This document shows positions 25,357-32,636 of a DNA stretch of 64,000 nucleotides, piece by piece. Position 1 is the stretch's first letter; every line of letters begins with the position of its first letter. Made by a program: the position numbers and the translations under genes. Under the pieces are notes generated by a model. The model was not told the origin of the DNA, made no database searches, and saw nothing but the letters and a program-made list of their open reading frames with translations. The DNA comes from Thalassobius sp034670005. GTDB taxonomy: Bacteria > Pseudomonadota > Alphaproteobacteria > Rhodobacterales > Rhodobacteraceae. The stretch is taken from NCBI RefSeq assembly GCF_034670005.1, contig NZ_JAXMOH010000013.1:1-64000 (forward strand). The letters are read 5' to 3'.

Positions 25357-25707
25357 ATGAAACCCGTATTGCGCTCATATCTTGCCCTGGTGCTGGCCGC
25401 TCTGTTGACCCTAACCGGTCAGTCGATGGCCGTGGCGCGTGGTATGCCCAATGCTGCGGGTGAAATTGTTCTGTGTACCGGATACGGTCCGGTATCGGTT
25501 CTGGTCGACGACGATGGCCAGCCGGTGGGCAAACCGCATATCTGCCCGGACTACGCCCTGTCGCTTTTCGCGTTGTATGATTCACCGCCTGTTCAAGTGT
25601 TGCGTCCCTTAGGGCAGGCTGTTGCGCTGCGAATCGAGGCGGGCACAGTGGCGGTTACGAACGATATCGTGCCTGCTACCGCGCGCGGGCCGCCCGCAAT
25701 TTTCTGA
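25357..25707 (+). CDS. DUF2946-like exported protein
   Basis: A 116-residue protein with a signal peptide (LRSYLALVLAALLTLTGQSMA). Conserved elements follow: a Cys in VLCTGYGPVSV, then VDDDGQPVGKPHICPDYALSL. The Cys/His pair in such sequences is typical of DUF2946-like periplasmic proteins that accompany copper genes. The next gene, 49 bp downstream, is a PCu(A)C copper chaperone, so a shared copper-handling role is likely but inferred. An in-frame TTG stands directly before the ATG; the ATG at 25357 is used. Confidence 0.65.
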   Translation: MKPVLRSYLALVLAALLTLTGQSMAVARGMPNAAGEIVLCTGYGPVSVLVDDDGQPVGKPHICPDYALSLFALYDSPPVQVLRPLGQAVALRIEAGTVAVTNDIVPATARGPPAIF

Positions 25708-25756
25708 CAACTCAAAACCAAACCTTCAACACTCTGTCAGAAAAAAGGAGCGATTC

Positions 25757-26266
25757 ATGTCGTTCAAATCCACTATTCTTGCCGCTGTCGCGGCCACTGT
25801 TTTCGCCGTTCCCGCCTTTGCCGAGGGCATCATGGTCAAAGACCCCTATGCCCGCGCATCGTCGATGATGTCGAATTCGGGCGCAGCCTTCATGATGATC
25901 GAAAACCACACCGGTCAGGATGATCACCTGATTTCGGCCAGTTCGGACGCGGCCGAGCGGGTTGAACTGCATACCCATATGGAAAACGCCGATGGTGTTA
26001 TGCGGATGGTGCATGTGGAAGAAGGTTTCGATTTGCCCAAAGACGGTACGATTGCCATGCAGCGCGGCGGCAAGCACGTGATGTTTCTGGGACTGAAAGC
26101 CCCGTTCGAACAGGACGATATCGTCACCGTGACCCTGAGCTTTGAAAAGGCGGGGGATGTCGTCGTCGAAGTGCCGGTCGACCTGAACCGCAAGCCGATG
26201 GCTGGCAATATGGGGAACGGCAAGATGAATCACGGCAACATGAAGATGGGTCAGCCGTCGAACTGA
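25757..26266 (+). CDS. Periplasmic copper chaperone PCu(A)C
   Basis: A 169-residue periplasmic protein with a clear signal peptide (to about residue 22, AFA). The cupredoxin-like PCu(A)C domain has the copper-binding set H72, M84, H107 and M109, matching the H(M)X10MX21HXM pattern; GKHVMFLGLK holds the last pair. A Met/His-rich tail (MNHGNMKMG) may bind further copper. The family delivers Cu(I) to the CuA site of cytochrome oxidase. AAGGAG precedes the start. It is co-directional with the DUF2946-like gene. Confidence 0.92.
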   Translation: MSFKSTILAAVAATVFAVPAFAEGIMVKDPYARASSMMSNSGAAFMMIENHTGQDDHLISASSDAAERVELHTHMENADGVMRMVHVEEGFDLPKDGTIAMQRGGKHVMFLGLKAPFEQDDIVTVTLSFEKAGDVVVEVPVDLNRKPMAGNMGNGKMNHGNMKMGQPSN

Positions 26267-26303
26267 GCGTTCAGCCGGACCGCAGGGCCCGGCCTTGAAA
26301 AAG

Positions 26304-26332
26304 AAACAGCCGGGCCTCGTGCTCGGCTGTTT
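26304..26332. terminator. Bidirectional terminator, copper chaperone/cobB
   Basis: A 9-bp perfect stem (AAACAGCCG, 26304-26312, with CGGCTGTTT, 26324-26332) extends to 12 bp with one G-U pair over a 5-base loop (CTCGT). It sits between the convergent copper chaperone and cobB genes. On the minus strand it is followed by a T-rich tract (TTTCTTTTT), favouring termination of cobB transcripts. Confidence 0.82.
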
Positions 26333-26337
26333 GCGAT

Positions 26338-27030
26338 TTAGCCCTTCAACAGGTTCTCCACCCATTGCGGCACGATTTCGGTCGCTTTTCCAAAATGCGT
26401 TTCGGAAAAGTCGGACACGACCGAAGAGGGTTCCAAATTCAACTCCACCGTATGCGCACCATTGCGGTCGGCGTCCTGAACAAAGGCAGCGGCCGGATAG
26501 ACTTCGCCCGACGTACCGATGGCAGCGAACAGATCGGCGTCGCGCAGATGGTCCCAGATTTCGTCCATGTGATATGGGATTTCCCCAAACCAGACGATGT
26601 CGGGCCGAATTGCCGGGGTGGTGCAGGACGGGCAGGGATCATCGGGCTGCATGGCGTCCGGGGCGTCCCAGCGATGACCACATTTGGCACAAAGCGCCCC
26701 GGCCAGTCGACCATGCATATGCAGCACAGTTCGAGACCCGGCCGTTTCGTGCAGATTGTCAACATTTTGCGTGATGATTACCACGTTGGCGGGATGCTCT
26801 GCCTCAAGCCGAGCCAGAGCGGTGTGGGCGGAATTGGGCAGGGCGCGGGTGGCCTGCAAGCGCCGTGCGTTGTAAAACTCATGCACCAGTAGTGGATTGC
26901 GCGTAAACCCTTCGGGGGTCGCCACGTCTTCGATCCGGTGCTGCGACCACAACCCGCCTTCGTCTCGGAATGTACCAAGACCGCTTTCAGCAGAAATGCC
27001 CGCCCCCGTTAGAATAACGATCTTTTTCAT
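26338..27030 (-). CDS. cobB: Sirtuin NAD-dependent protein deacylase
   Basis: A 230-residue class III deacylase. It starts MKKIVILTGAGISAESGLGTFR, the NAD-binding Rossmann motif. TQNVDNLHETAG precedes catalytic His106 (HMHG), and two Cys pairs (114/117 and 133/136) form the zinc site. Tyr53 and Arg56 in the EFYNARR segment correspond to the Tyr/Arg pair that gives SIRT5 and E. coli CobB activity on succinyl- and malonyl-lysine. The start at 27030 fits the family; an upstream frame extension has no support. It is divergent from the phosphatase gene with a 42-bp gap. Confidence 0.93.
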   Translation of the reverse strand: MKKIVILTGAGISAESGLGTFRDEGGLWSQHRIEDVATPEGFTRNPLLVHEFYNARRLQATRALPNSAHTALARLEAEHPANVVIITQNVDNLHETAGSRTVLHMHGRLAGALCAKCGHRWDAPDAMQPDDPCPSCTTPAIRPDIVWFGEIPYHMDEIWDHLRDADLFAAIGTSGEVYPAAAFVQDADRNGAHTVELNLEPSSVVSDFSETHFGKATEIVPQWVENLLKG

Positions 27031-27072
27031 CTCTCCCCCGTGCTGTAAATCTTGTGTCGTAGAGGACTCCTT

Positions 27073-27510
27073 ATGACCAGTCATATCCTATTCGTTTGTC
27101 TTGGAAATATCTGCCGATCGCCCGCCGCAGAGGGGGTGATGCGCAAATTGTCGCCCGAATTGCAGATCGACAGCGCAGGAACGTCGGACTGGCATGTCGG
27201 CGAAACACCTTATGGTCCGATGCGGCAGGCGGCTTTGCAGCGTCAGATTGATTTGTCGGGTCTGCGCGCACGGCAATTAACGATTACGGATTTCGACCGA
27301 TTCGACCTGATCCTGGCGATGGACCGGGAAAATCTGGCGAACATCGAAAGCTTGCGGCCCGAAGGTAGCGAAACGCCGGTACGACTGTTCGCAGATTACG
27401 CCGGTCTGGCAGGCATCAGAGATGTGCCAGACCCCTACTATACCCGTGATTTCGATGGCGTTCTGGACCTGATAGAAGCGGCCGCGCAGGGGTTACTGGC
27501 TGATCTTTAG
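27073..27510 (+). CDS. Low molecular weight protein tyrosine phosphatase
   Basis: A 145-residue cytosolic phosphatase of the LMW-PTP family. The P-loop CLGNICRS places the nucleophile at Cys9 and the phosphate-binding Arg at 15. The general-acid aspartate lies in DVPDPYY near the C-terminus. Bacterial members act on phosphotyrosine in exopolysaccharide kinases or on stress proteins; the target here is unknown. GAGGA precedes the ATG at 27073. It stands alone between cobB and the convergent ilvE. Confidence 0.92.
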   Translation: MTSHILFVCLGNICRSPAAEGVMRKLSPELQIDSAGTSDWHVGETPYGPMRQAALQRQIDLSGLRARQLTITDFDRFDLILAMDRENLANIESLRPEGSETPVRLFADYAGLAGIRDVPDPYYTRDFDGVLDLIEAAAQGLLADL

Positions 27511-27559
27511 GCGGTGAAGTCCTTGCCCAGACTTTGATTGCCTCTGCGGAGGCCACTTG

Positions 27560-28423
27560 TCAGCTGTCCGAATGCGCCCAGTCCCAGTACAGTTCACGGG
27601 CGCGTTTGGTGATCGGGCCGACCTCGTATGTCTTGTCATCAAAAGCTGTGACCGGGGTGACCTTGTTCATATTGCCCGACAGGAACACTTCGTCAGCCCG
27701 GTCGAAGTCGTCGAAGGTCAGCACTGTCTCATGCACGGTGAACCCGTCTTCACGCAGGTTCTTGATATGGCGCGCACGGGTAATTCCGGACAGGAAGGTA
27801 CCGTTGGCGATTGGGGTGAACACTTCGCCGTCGCGCACCATGAACACGTTCGCGGTGGCGCTTTCGGCGACATTGCCCATCGCATCGGCGACCAAAGCGT
27901 TGCCGAAGCCTTTCGATTTCGCCTCGGCGATCATCCGGGCATTGTTGGGGTACAGGCAGCCTGCCTTGGCATTGCAGACTGCGTTTTCCAGTACCGGGCG
28001 ACGGAACCTTGTGCGGGTCAGCGTGGTGGAGGCATCAGCGGGGGCCATCGGTACCGCTTCCAGCGAAATCGCGAAACCGGTTTCGCCGGGTTCAGGCATG
28101 ATGCCGGTGCTGTCGCCGTTGATTGCCCAATACATCGGGCGGATATAGACGGCAGTTCCCTTATCGAAGCCGCGCAGGCCCTCGTGGACGAGTTCCACCA
28201 TATTTTCGTCGGTGATGGTCGGTTCGATCATCAGTGCCTTGGCGGACCTGTTCACACGGGCGCAATGGGCATCGAGATCGGGCGTTAGCCCGTCGACGAA
28301 GCGTGCCCCGTCGAACACAGTACTGCCCAACCACGCGCCGTGATCGGCGGCATTCATCACCGGGTAATCCCCCTGATGCCAAGTGTCTTTGAAATAGGTG
28401 CGGATCGTGTTGCTCAGTGCCAT
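27560..28423 (-). CDS. ilvE: Branched-chain amino acid aminotransferase
   Basis: A 287-residue fold-type IV PLP aminotransferase that interconverts leucine, isoleucine and valine with their keto acids. Features include GSTVFDGARF near residue 33, the YIRPMYW substrate-side segment, catalytic Lys153 in CNAKAGCLYPN, the ESATANVFMVRDG motif and the GITR loop binding PLP phosphate. It is a little shorter than E. coli IlvE and belongs to the branch common in Rhodobacterales. AAGGAG precedes the ATG at 28423. It is divergent from the L,D-transpeptidase gene. Confidence 0.9.
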   Translation of the reverse strand: MALSNTIRTYFKDTWHQGDYPVMNAADHGAWLGSTVFDGARFVDGLTPDLDAHCARVNRSAKALMIEPTITDENMVELVHEGLRGFDKGTAVYIRPMYWAINGDSTGIMPEPGETGFAISLEAVPMAPADASTTLTRTRFRRPVLENAVCNAKAGCLYPNNARMIAEAKSKGFGNALVADAMGNVAESATANVFMVRDGEVFTPIANGTFLSGITRARHIKNLREDGFTVHETVLTFDDFDRADEVFLSGNMNKVTPVTAFDDKTYEVGPITKRARELYWDWAHSDS

Positions 28424-28605
28424 GGAATTCTCCTTTGCGGGCAGGTTAGAAGCGCGCGCGTGGAAGGTCCATACCGTAGAGAAACGGACTTGTGTCACGG
28501 GGATGCAGCACTGCTGTTTTCATCCCGCATCACACCATATCGTGATTTGCGAATATGACCGTGCACATGGAATTTGCACCCAAAAGAAGTGAACAGGACA
28601 ATCAC

Positions 28606-29151
28606 ATGAACAAGGTTTTTTCGCGCCGAAGCGTCGTCACGACAGCGCTGGCGGCTATGGCCAGTCCGGCGCTCGCGTTGGATGGCGTGCGGCACAACAT
28701 TTCCGGTTTCCGCGACATCGCTTGGCGGGATCATTTTGAGTCGTTGGGCGTCGGCGTGATCGTGGCCGACACGGCGTCCAGAGCGTTGCATTTCTGGAAT
28801 GCCGACGAAACGATCTATCGTATTTACCCGACTTCGGTTCCTCTGAGCGAGGACCTGACCCGCCTTGGGTACACCGAAGTCATTCGCAAGGTCGAAGGAC
28901 CGACCTGGACACCGACCCCATCAATGCGGGAACGCGATCCGAGCCTGCCGCGAATGATCCCAGCCGGGCCCGGAAATCCGCTGGGGACACACGCGCTTTA
29001 CCTCAGTTGGCAATTTTACCGGATTCACGGCACGCATGACACACGCAAAATCGGGCGGCGGTCTTCGGATGGCTGCATCGGGCTTTATAATGAAATGATC
29101 GCCGAATTGTTTGGTATGGCGAAGGTCGGAACCCAGGTTCGGCTGATCTGA
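28606..29151 (+). CDS. L,D-transpeptidase, YkuD domain
   Basis: A 181-residue exported enzyme that would form 3-3 cross-links or lipoprotein linkages in peptidoglycan. The signal region (FSRRSVVTTALAAMASPALA) has twin arginines, so Tat export is possible. The YkuD core includes IYPTSVPL, FYRIHGTH with His141, and SSDGCIGLYN with catalytic Cys157. The consensus arginine after CI is Gly here, a variation I have seen in alphaproteobacterial members. The start at 28606 gives a clean signal peptide; upstream ATGs at 28558-28567 would add an unlikely leader. A hairpin follows the stop. Confidence 0.88.
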   Translation: MNKVFSRRSVVTTALAAMASPALALDGVRHNISGFRDIAWRDHFESLGVGVIVADTASRALHFWNADETIYRIYPTSVPLSEDLTRLGYTEVIRKVEGPTWTPTPSMRERDPSLPRMIPAGPGNPLGTHALYLSWQFYRIHGTHDTRKIGRRSSDGCIGLYNEMIAELFGMAKVGTQVRLI

Positions 29152-29174
29152 TTGGTCCGGCCCGTGGACAGAGT

Positions 29175-29243
29175 GAGGGGGCTTTCCGCCCCCTCTTGGC
29201 CTCTGGCCAATTCACCCCTGAAAGTATTTTAACCAAGAAGAAG
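29175..29243 (-). repeat. Composite 3'-end element, copy B (after trpS)
   Basis: Read on the minus strand after trpS: AAGAAGAAG (complement, 29235-29243), 4 bases, TATTTT core (29225-29230), then ACCCC (29214-29218). About 20 bp further a perfect 8-bp hairpin follows, GAGGGGGC 29175-29182 with GCCCCCTC 29188-29195, loop TTTCC. The hairpin may also terminate the convergent L,D-transpeptidase transcript. Confidence 0.55.
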
Positions 29244-29268
29244 GCCAAGCGCCTTCCCCCTGACGAGG

Positions 29269-30315
29269 TCAGGACCGGATCATCCCGACGATGTCGTAGG
29301 CTTTGTTCAGGATTGGCGCCGCGATATCCCGGGCGCGTTCGGATCCGCGGCCCAGTATGCGGTCGATTTCAGCCTGATCCTGCATCAGCCGCGACATCTC
29401 GGCCGAGATCGGCGCGAGCTTGGCTACGGCAAGATCTGCAAGCGACGGTTTGAAGGATCCAAACTGCTGACCTGCGTGTTCCGCGATCACTTGTTCGGGT
29501 GTCAGGTCGGCCAAGGCTGCGTAAATATTGACCAAGTTGCTGGCCTCGGGGCGACCTTCCAGCCCTTCTACCGTGTCGGGCAGCGGGTCGGGGTCGGTCT
29601 TGGCCTTGCGGATCTTTTTGGCGATGGCGTCGGCGTCGTCGGTGAGGTTGATCCGGCTCATGTCCGAAGGGTCGGATTTCGACATCTTTTTGGTGCCGTC
29701 ACGGAAAGACATCACCCGGGTCGCCGCGCCCTCGATAACCGGTTCGGTGATTGGGAAGAAATCGACGCCGTAATCGTGGTTGAATTTCATCGCGATGTCA
29801 CGGGTCAGTTCCAAGTGCTGTTTCTGGTCCTCTCCCACCGGCACATGGGTGGCGTGATAGACCAGGATGTCGGCGGCCATTAGCGCGGGATAGGCGAACA
29901 GGCCCAGCGAGGCGTTCTGTGCGTTCTTGCCTGCCTTGTCCTTGAACTGGGTCATCCGCTGCATCCAGCCCATCCGGGCGACGCAGTTGAATATCCAGGC
30001 CATCTGGGCGTGCTCCGGCACCTGGCTTTGATTAAACAGAATCGATTTTTCCGGATCGAGACCGGAGGCGATAAAACCGGCACACAGTTCGCGCGTGGCG
30101 CGGGCCAGATCGACAGGGTCCTGCCAGACGGTGATCGCATGCATGTCGACCATACAATAAATCGATTCGATGCCTTTGTTCTGGGCGTCGGCAAAGCGCT
30201 TGAGCGCGCCGAGATAGTTGCCCAAGTGCAGGTTGCCTGTGGGCTGGATGCCCGAAAAAACCCGGGGGGTGAACCCGGCATTCGGGGTGGATTGCGTTTG
30301 GACCGCATCCGACAT
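29269..30315 (-). CDS. trpS: Tryptophanyl-tRNA synthetase
   Basis: A 348-residue class I aminoacyl-tRNA synthetase. The HIGH-type motif appears in SGIQPTGNLHLGN near residue 22, and KMSKS is present in DGTKKMSKSDPS. VPVGEDQKQHLELTRD is the TrpRS-specific segment. Length fits the bacterial form. A CGGAG sequence precedes the start. The gene ends near a composite 3'-end element and lies divergent from the rhomboid-like gene. Confidence 0.96.
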   Translation of the reverse strand: MSDAVQTQSTPNAGFTPRVFSGIQPTGNLHLGNYLGALKRFADAQNKGIESIYCMVDMHAITVWQDPVDLARATRELCAGFIASGLDPEKSILFNQSQVPEHAQMAWIFNCVARMGWMQRMTQFKDKAGKNAQNASLGLFAYPALMAADILVYHATHVPVGEDQKQHLELTRDIAMKFNHDYGVDFFPITEPVIEGAATRVMSFRDGTKKMSKSDPSDMSRINLTDDADAIAKKIRKAKTDPDPLPDTVEGLEGRPEASNLVNIYAALADLTPEQVIAEHAGQQFGSFKPSLADLAVAKLAPISAEMSRLMQDQAEIDRILGRGSERARDIAAPILNKAYDIVGMIRS

Positions 30316-30387
30316 GGTATATCTCCGTCTGGATTTATCTGTGCGGCTGGCTTACCCATGGCCCAATGCCCCGTCAAGGAGAGCCCG

Positions 30388-31071
30388 ATGAGCAGTCACA
30401 ATAACAGCCCCTTAAACCCTTTGCCGCCGGTGGTGGCCGCATTGGCCGTGTTGATTATCGGAATCGAGGTGGTGTTCCAGCTTGGCGCACGCAGTGGCTT
30501 TTTTGGACCCGGCGCGGTGGGATGGCGGTTGGAAGCGGTGCAGCGCTACGCCTTCTCTTCGGACATCTTCGGATGGATGCTGTCGAATGGGCGCTGGCCG
30601 TTGGAACATGTGATCAGGTTCCTGTCCTATGCCTTTATTCATGTCAGTTTTACCCAGGCGCTGTTCGCGGGGGTAATGGTTTTAGCGCTGGGCAAGATGG
30701 TGGGTGAAGTGTTCAGCCAAGTTGCGGTTCTGATGGTCTTTGTCTCCGGTACCGTCATCGGCGCTCTGGCCTATGGCCTGCTGGTAGAGACACCGATCCC
30801 GCTGATTGGGGCGTTTCCCGGGGCCTATGCGTTGATCGGAGCGTTCACCTATCTGTTGTGGCTGCGGCTTGGTCAATTGGGCGAACGGCAAACAAGGGCC
30901 TTTTCGCTGATCGGACTCTTGATGGGAATCCAGTTGGTCTTTGGTCTGCTTTTCGGGTCTCAGCCCGATTGGATCGCTGATTTGAGCGGCTTTGTATCGG
31001 GCTTTGTCCTGTCAGTATTTGTCAGCCCCGGCGGGTTGCGCCGGATGCGCGACCGGATGCGGCACCGCTGA
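30388..31071 (+). CDS. Rhomboid-like membrane protein lacking catalytic residues
   Basis: A 227-residue polytopic membrane protein of rhomboid fold, with about six hydrophobic segments and an FIHVSFTQALFAG loop between helices. The catalytic GxSG serine motif is replaced by GAFPGAYALIG (141-151; Pro144 stands where Ser is expected). The helix-6 histidine is replaced in IADLSGFVSG (Asp198), and the H..N residues of helix 2 are also changed. It should therefore not be an active serine protease but an iRhom/derlin-like pseudoprotease. GGAG precedes the start at 30388. The long upstream frame overlapping trpS is not coding. Confidence 0.82.
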   Translation: MSSHNNSPLNPLPPVVAALAVLIIGIEVVFQLGARSGFFGPGAVGWRLEAVQRYAFSSDIFGWMLSNGRWPLEHVIRFLSYAFIHVSFTQALFAGVMVLALGKMVGEVFSQVAVLMVFVSGTVIGALAYGLLVETPIPLIGAFPGAYALIGAFTYLLWLRLGQLGERQTRAFSLIGLLMGIQLVFGLLFGSQPDWIADLSGFVSGFVLSVFVSPGGLRRMRDRMRHR

Positions 31072-31085
31072 GGATCCGTCAATTC

Positions 31086-32636
31086 CTAGCCGCCTCGCCG
31101 CATCGCGCTTTTGAATTCGGACAGACGGAACGCTCCGATTACCTGACCGATCACGAAGTAGCTGACGATGCCCAGGAACACGAGCGCAGCGAGCGCGCCG
31201 TAGCGAATGCCGGCCATGCCAAGGAATGGGGTCAGCAGGACCATGCCGCCCCACAAAATCGCTCCCATCGCCAGCGCGGCGGCGATAATGCGCCAGATAC
31301 GGGTGCGAAAGCGGGTGTCGAACCGTGCCACATCACCAAAGCGGCGCCCGCCTATTGTTAAAAGGCCCACCATCACCCAACCGGCTAAAGTGGTCGCTAT
31401 CGCCGAAGCCAGCCAGCCGATGACAAACGCCAAACCGATGGCGATTGCGGCATTTACCACCATCGCCACCAGCGCATAATAAAAGGGTGTGCGGGTGTCT
31501 TCGCGGGCAAAGAAAAGCGGTTGCAAGACTTTTTGCATCACGAAAGCAGGCAGGCCGAGTCCGTAAATCGCCACCGCAACAGCGATGGCGGCGCTGTCAT
31601 CGGCGCGGGTCGCACCGCGTTCGAACAGGACCGAAACCAGAGGTAGCGGAATCACCACCAGAGCCACGGCAGCGGGGATGGTGAGTGCCAGAGATATTTC
31701 CGCCGCGCGGCTTAGCGCATCGCGCGACCCGGCATCGTCGCTGTCTTTCAGGCGACGCGACAGATCGGGCAACAGGACAATTCCAATTGCGATGCCAACG
31801 ACACCGAGCGGCAACTGGTACAGCCGGTCCGCAGCATAGAGCCACCCCACCGCGCGGTCGAAATAGCTGGCCACTTGCTGCCCCACCAACAGGTTGACCT
31901 GTACCACGCCACCGGCCAGTGCGGCAGGGATTGCAACCCGCACCAAACGGCGCATTTCCGGGGTCCAGCGTGGCCGCATCCAAGTTAATTGAAATCCGGC
32001 GCGCCGGGCTGCGATCCAGACCAAGATCATTTGCGCCACCCCGGCAACAGGGATGGTCCAAATCAAGGCATAGGCGATGTCAAACCCGCCAAGCACGGCA
32101 AAGACCATAGAGCTGATCACCAGCATATTCAGCAAGACCGGAGCGGCGGCGGCAGCGGCAAACCGGCCATGGGCGTTCAATACGCCTGATAGCAGCGCCG
32201 CAAGCGAAATAAACAGAATATAGGGGAAGGCGATTCTGCCAAAGACCACGGACAGATCGTATTGATCCTGCCCGGCAAAGCCCGACGCCAACCCGTAGAT
32301 CAGCCAAGGCATCACAAGCTGTGCCAGCAGGGTCAAAAGGATCAGCACCGATGCCAGGCCGGCAAAGGCCTGACTGGCAAATTCGTCTGCTTGATCTTCC
32401 CCTTCGCCTGCAAGCCGCTTGGAATATTGCGGGATGAAGGCCATGTTGAACGCCCCTTCGGCAAAGAAGCGGCGGAACATATTGGGCAGGCGGAAAGCGA
32501 CGACATAAGCTTCATAGGCTGGGCCGGTGCCAAGATAGTTCAGGATGATTGCGTCGCGGACGAAGCCCAGAATCCGGCTGGCCATGGTCCACATGCCGAC
32601 GGTCAGGAAGCCGGAAACCAAGCGGATCGGCTTCAC
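31086..32636 (-). CDS. murJ: Lipid II flippase MurJ
   Basis: A 516-residue MATE-like flippase that moves lipid II across the inner membrane for peptidoglycan synthesis. About fourteen hydrophobic helices are visible. The N-terminal GMWTMASRILGFVRDAI and RLPNMFRRFFAEGAFNMAFIP segments are characteristic of MurJ (MviN), including the arginines of the central cavity. Length is normal. Its start codon overlaps the glnD stop by 4 bases (ATGA), so translation is coupled in a PBP-activator-glnD-murJ operon. Confidence 0.95.
   Translation of the reverse strand: MKPIRLVSGFLTVGMWTMASRILGFVRDAIILNYLGTGPAYEAYVVAFRLPNMFRRFFAEGAFNMAFIPQYSKRLAGEGEDQADEFASQAFAGLASVLILLTLLAQLVMPWLIYGLASGFAGQDQYDLSVVFGRIAFPYILFISLAALLSGVLNAHGRFAAAAAAPVLLNMLVISSMVFAVLGGFDIAYALIWTIPVAGVAQMILVWIAARRAGFQLTWMRPRWTPEMRRLVRVAIPAALAGGVVQVNLLVGQQVASYFDRAVGWLYAADRLYQLPLGVVGIAIGIVLLPDLSRRLKDSDDAGSRDALSRAAEISLALTIPAAVALVVIPLPLVSVLFERGATRADDSAAIAVAVAIYGLGLPAFVMQKVLQPLFFAREDTRTPFYYALVAMVVNAAIAIGLAFVIGWLASAIATTLAGWVMVGLLTIGGRRFGDVARFDTRFRTRIWRIIAAALAMGAILWGGMVLLTPFLGMAGIRYGALAALVFLGIVSYFVIGQVIGAFRLSEFKSAMRRGG

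Noticed and set aside
30388..31071. Calling the rhomboid-like protein an active serine protease
   Set aside because: The catalytic Ser and His positions are occupied by Pro and Asp.
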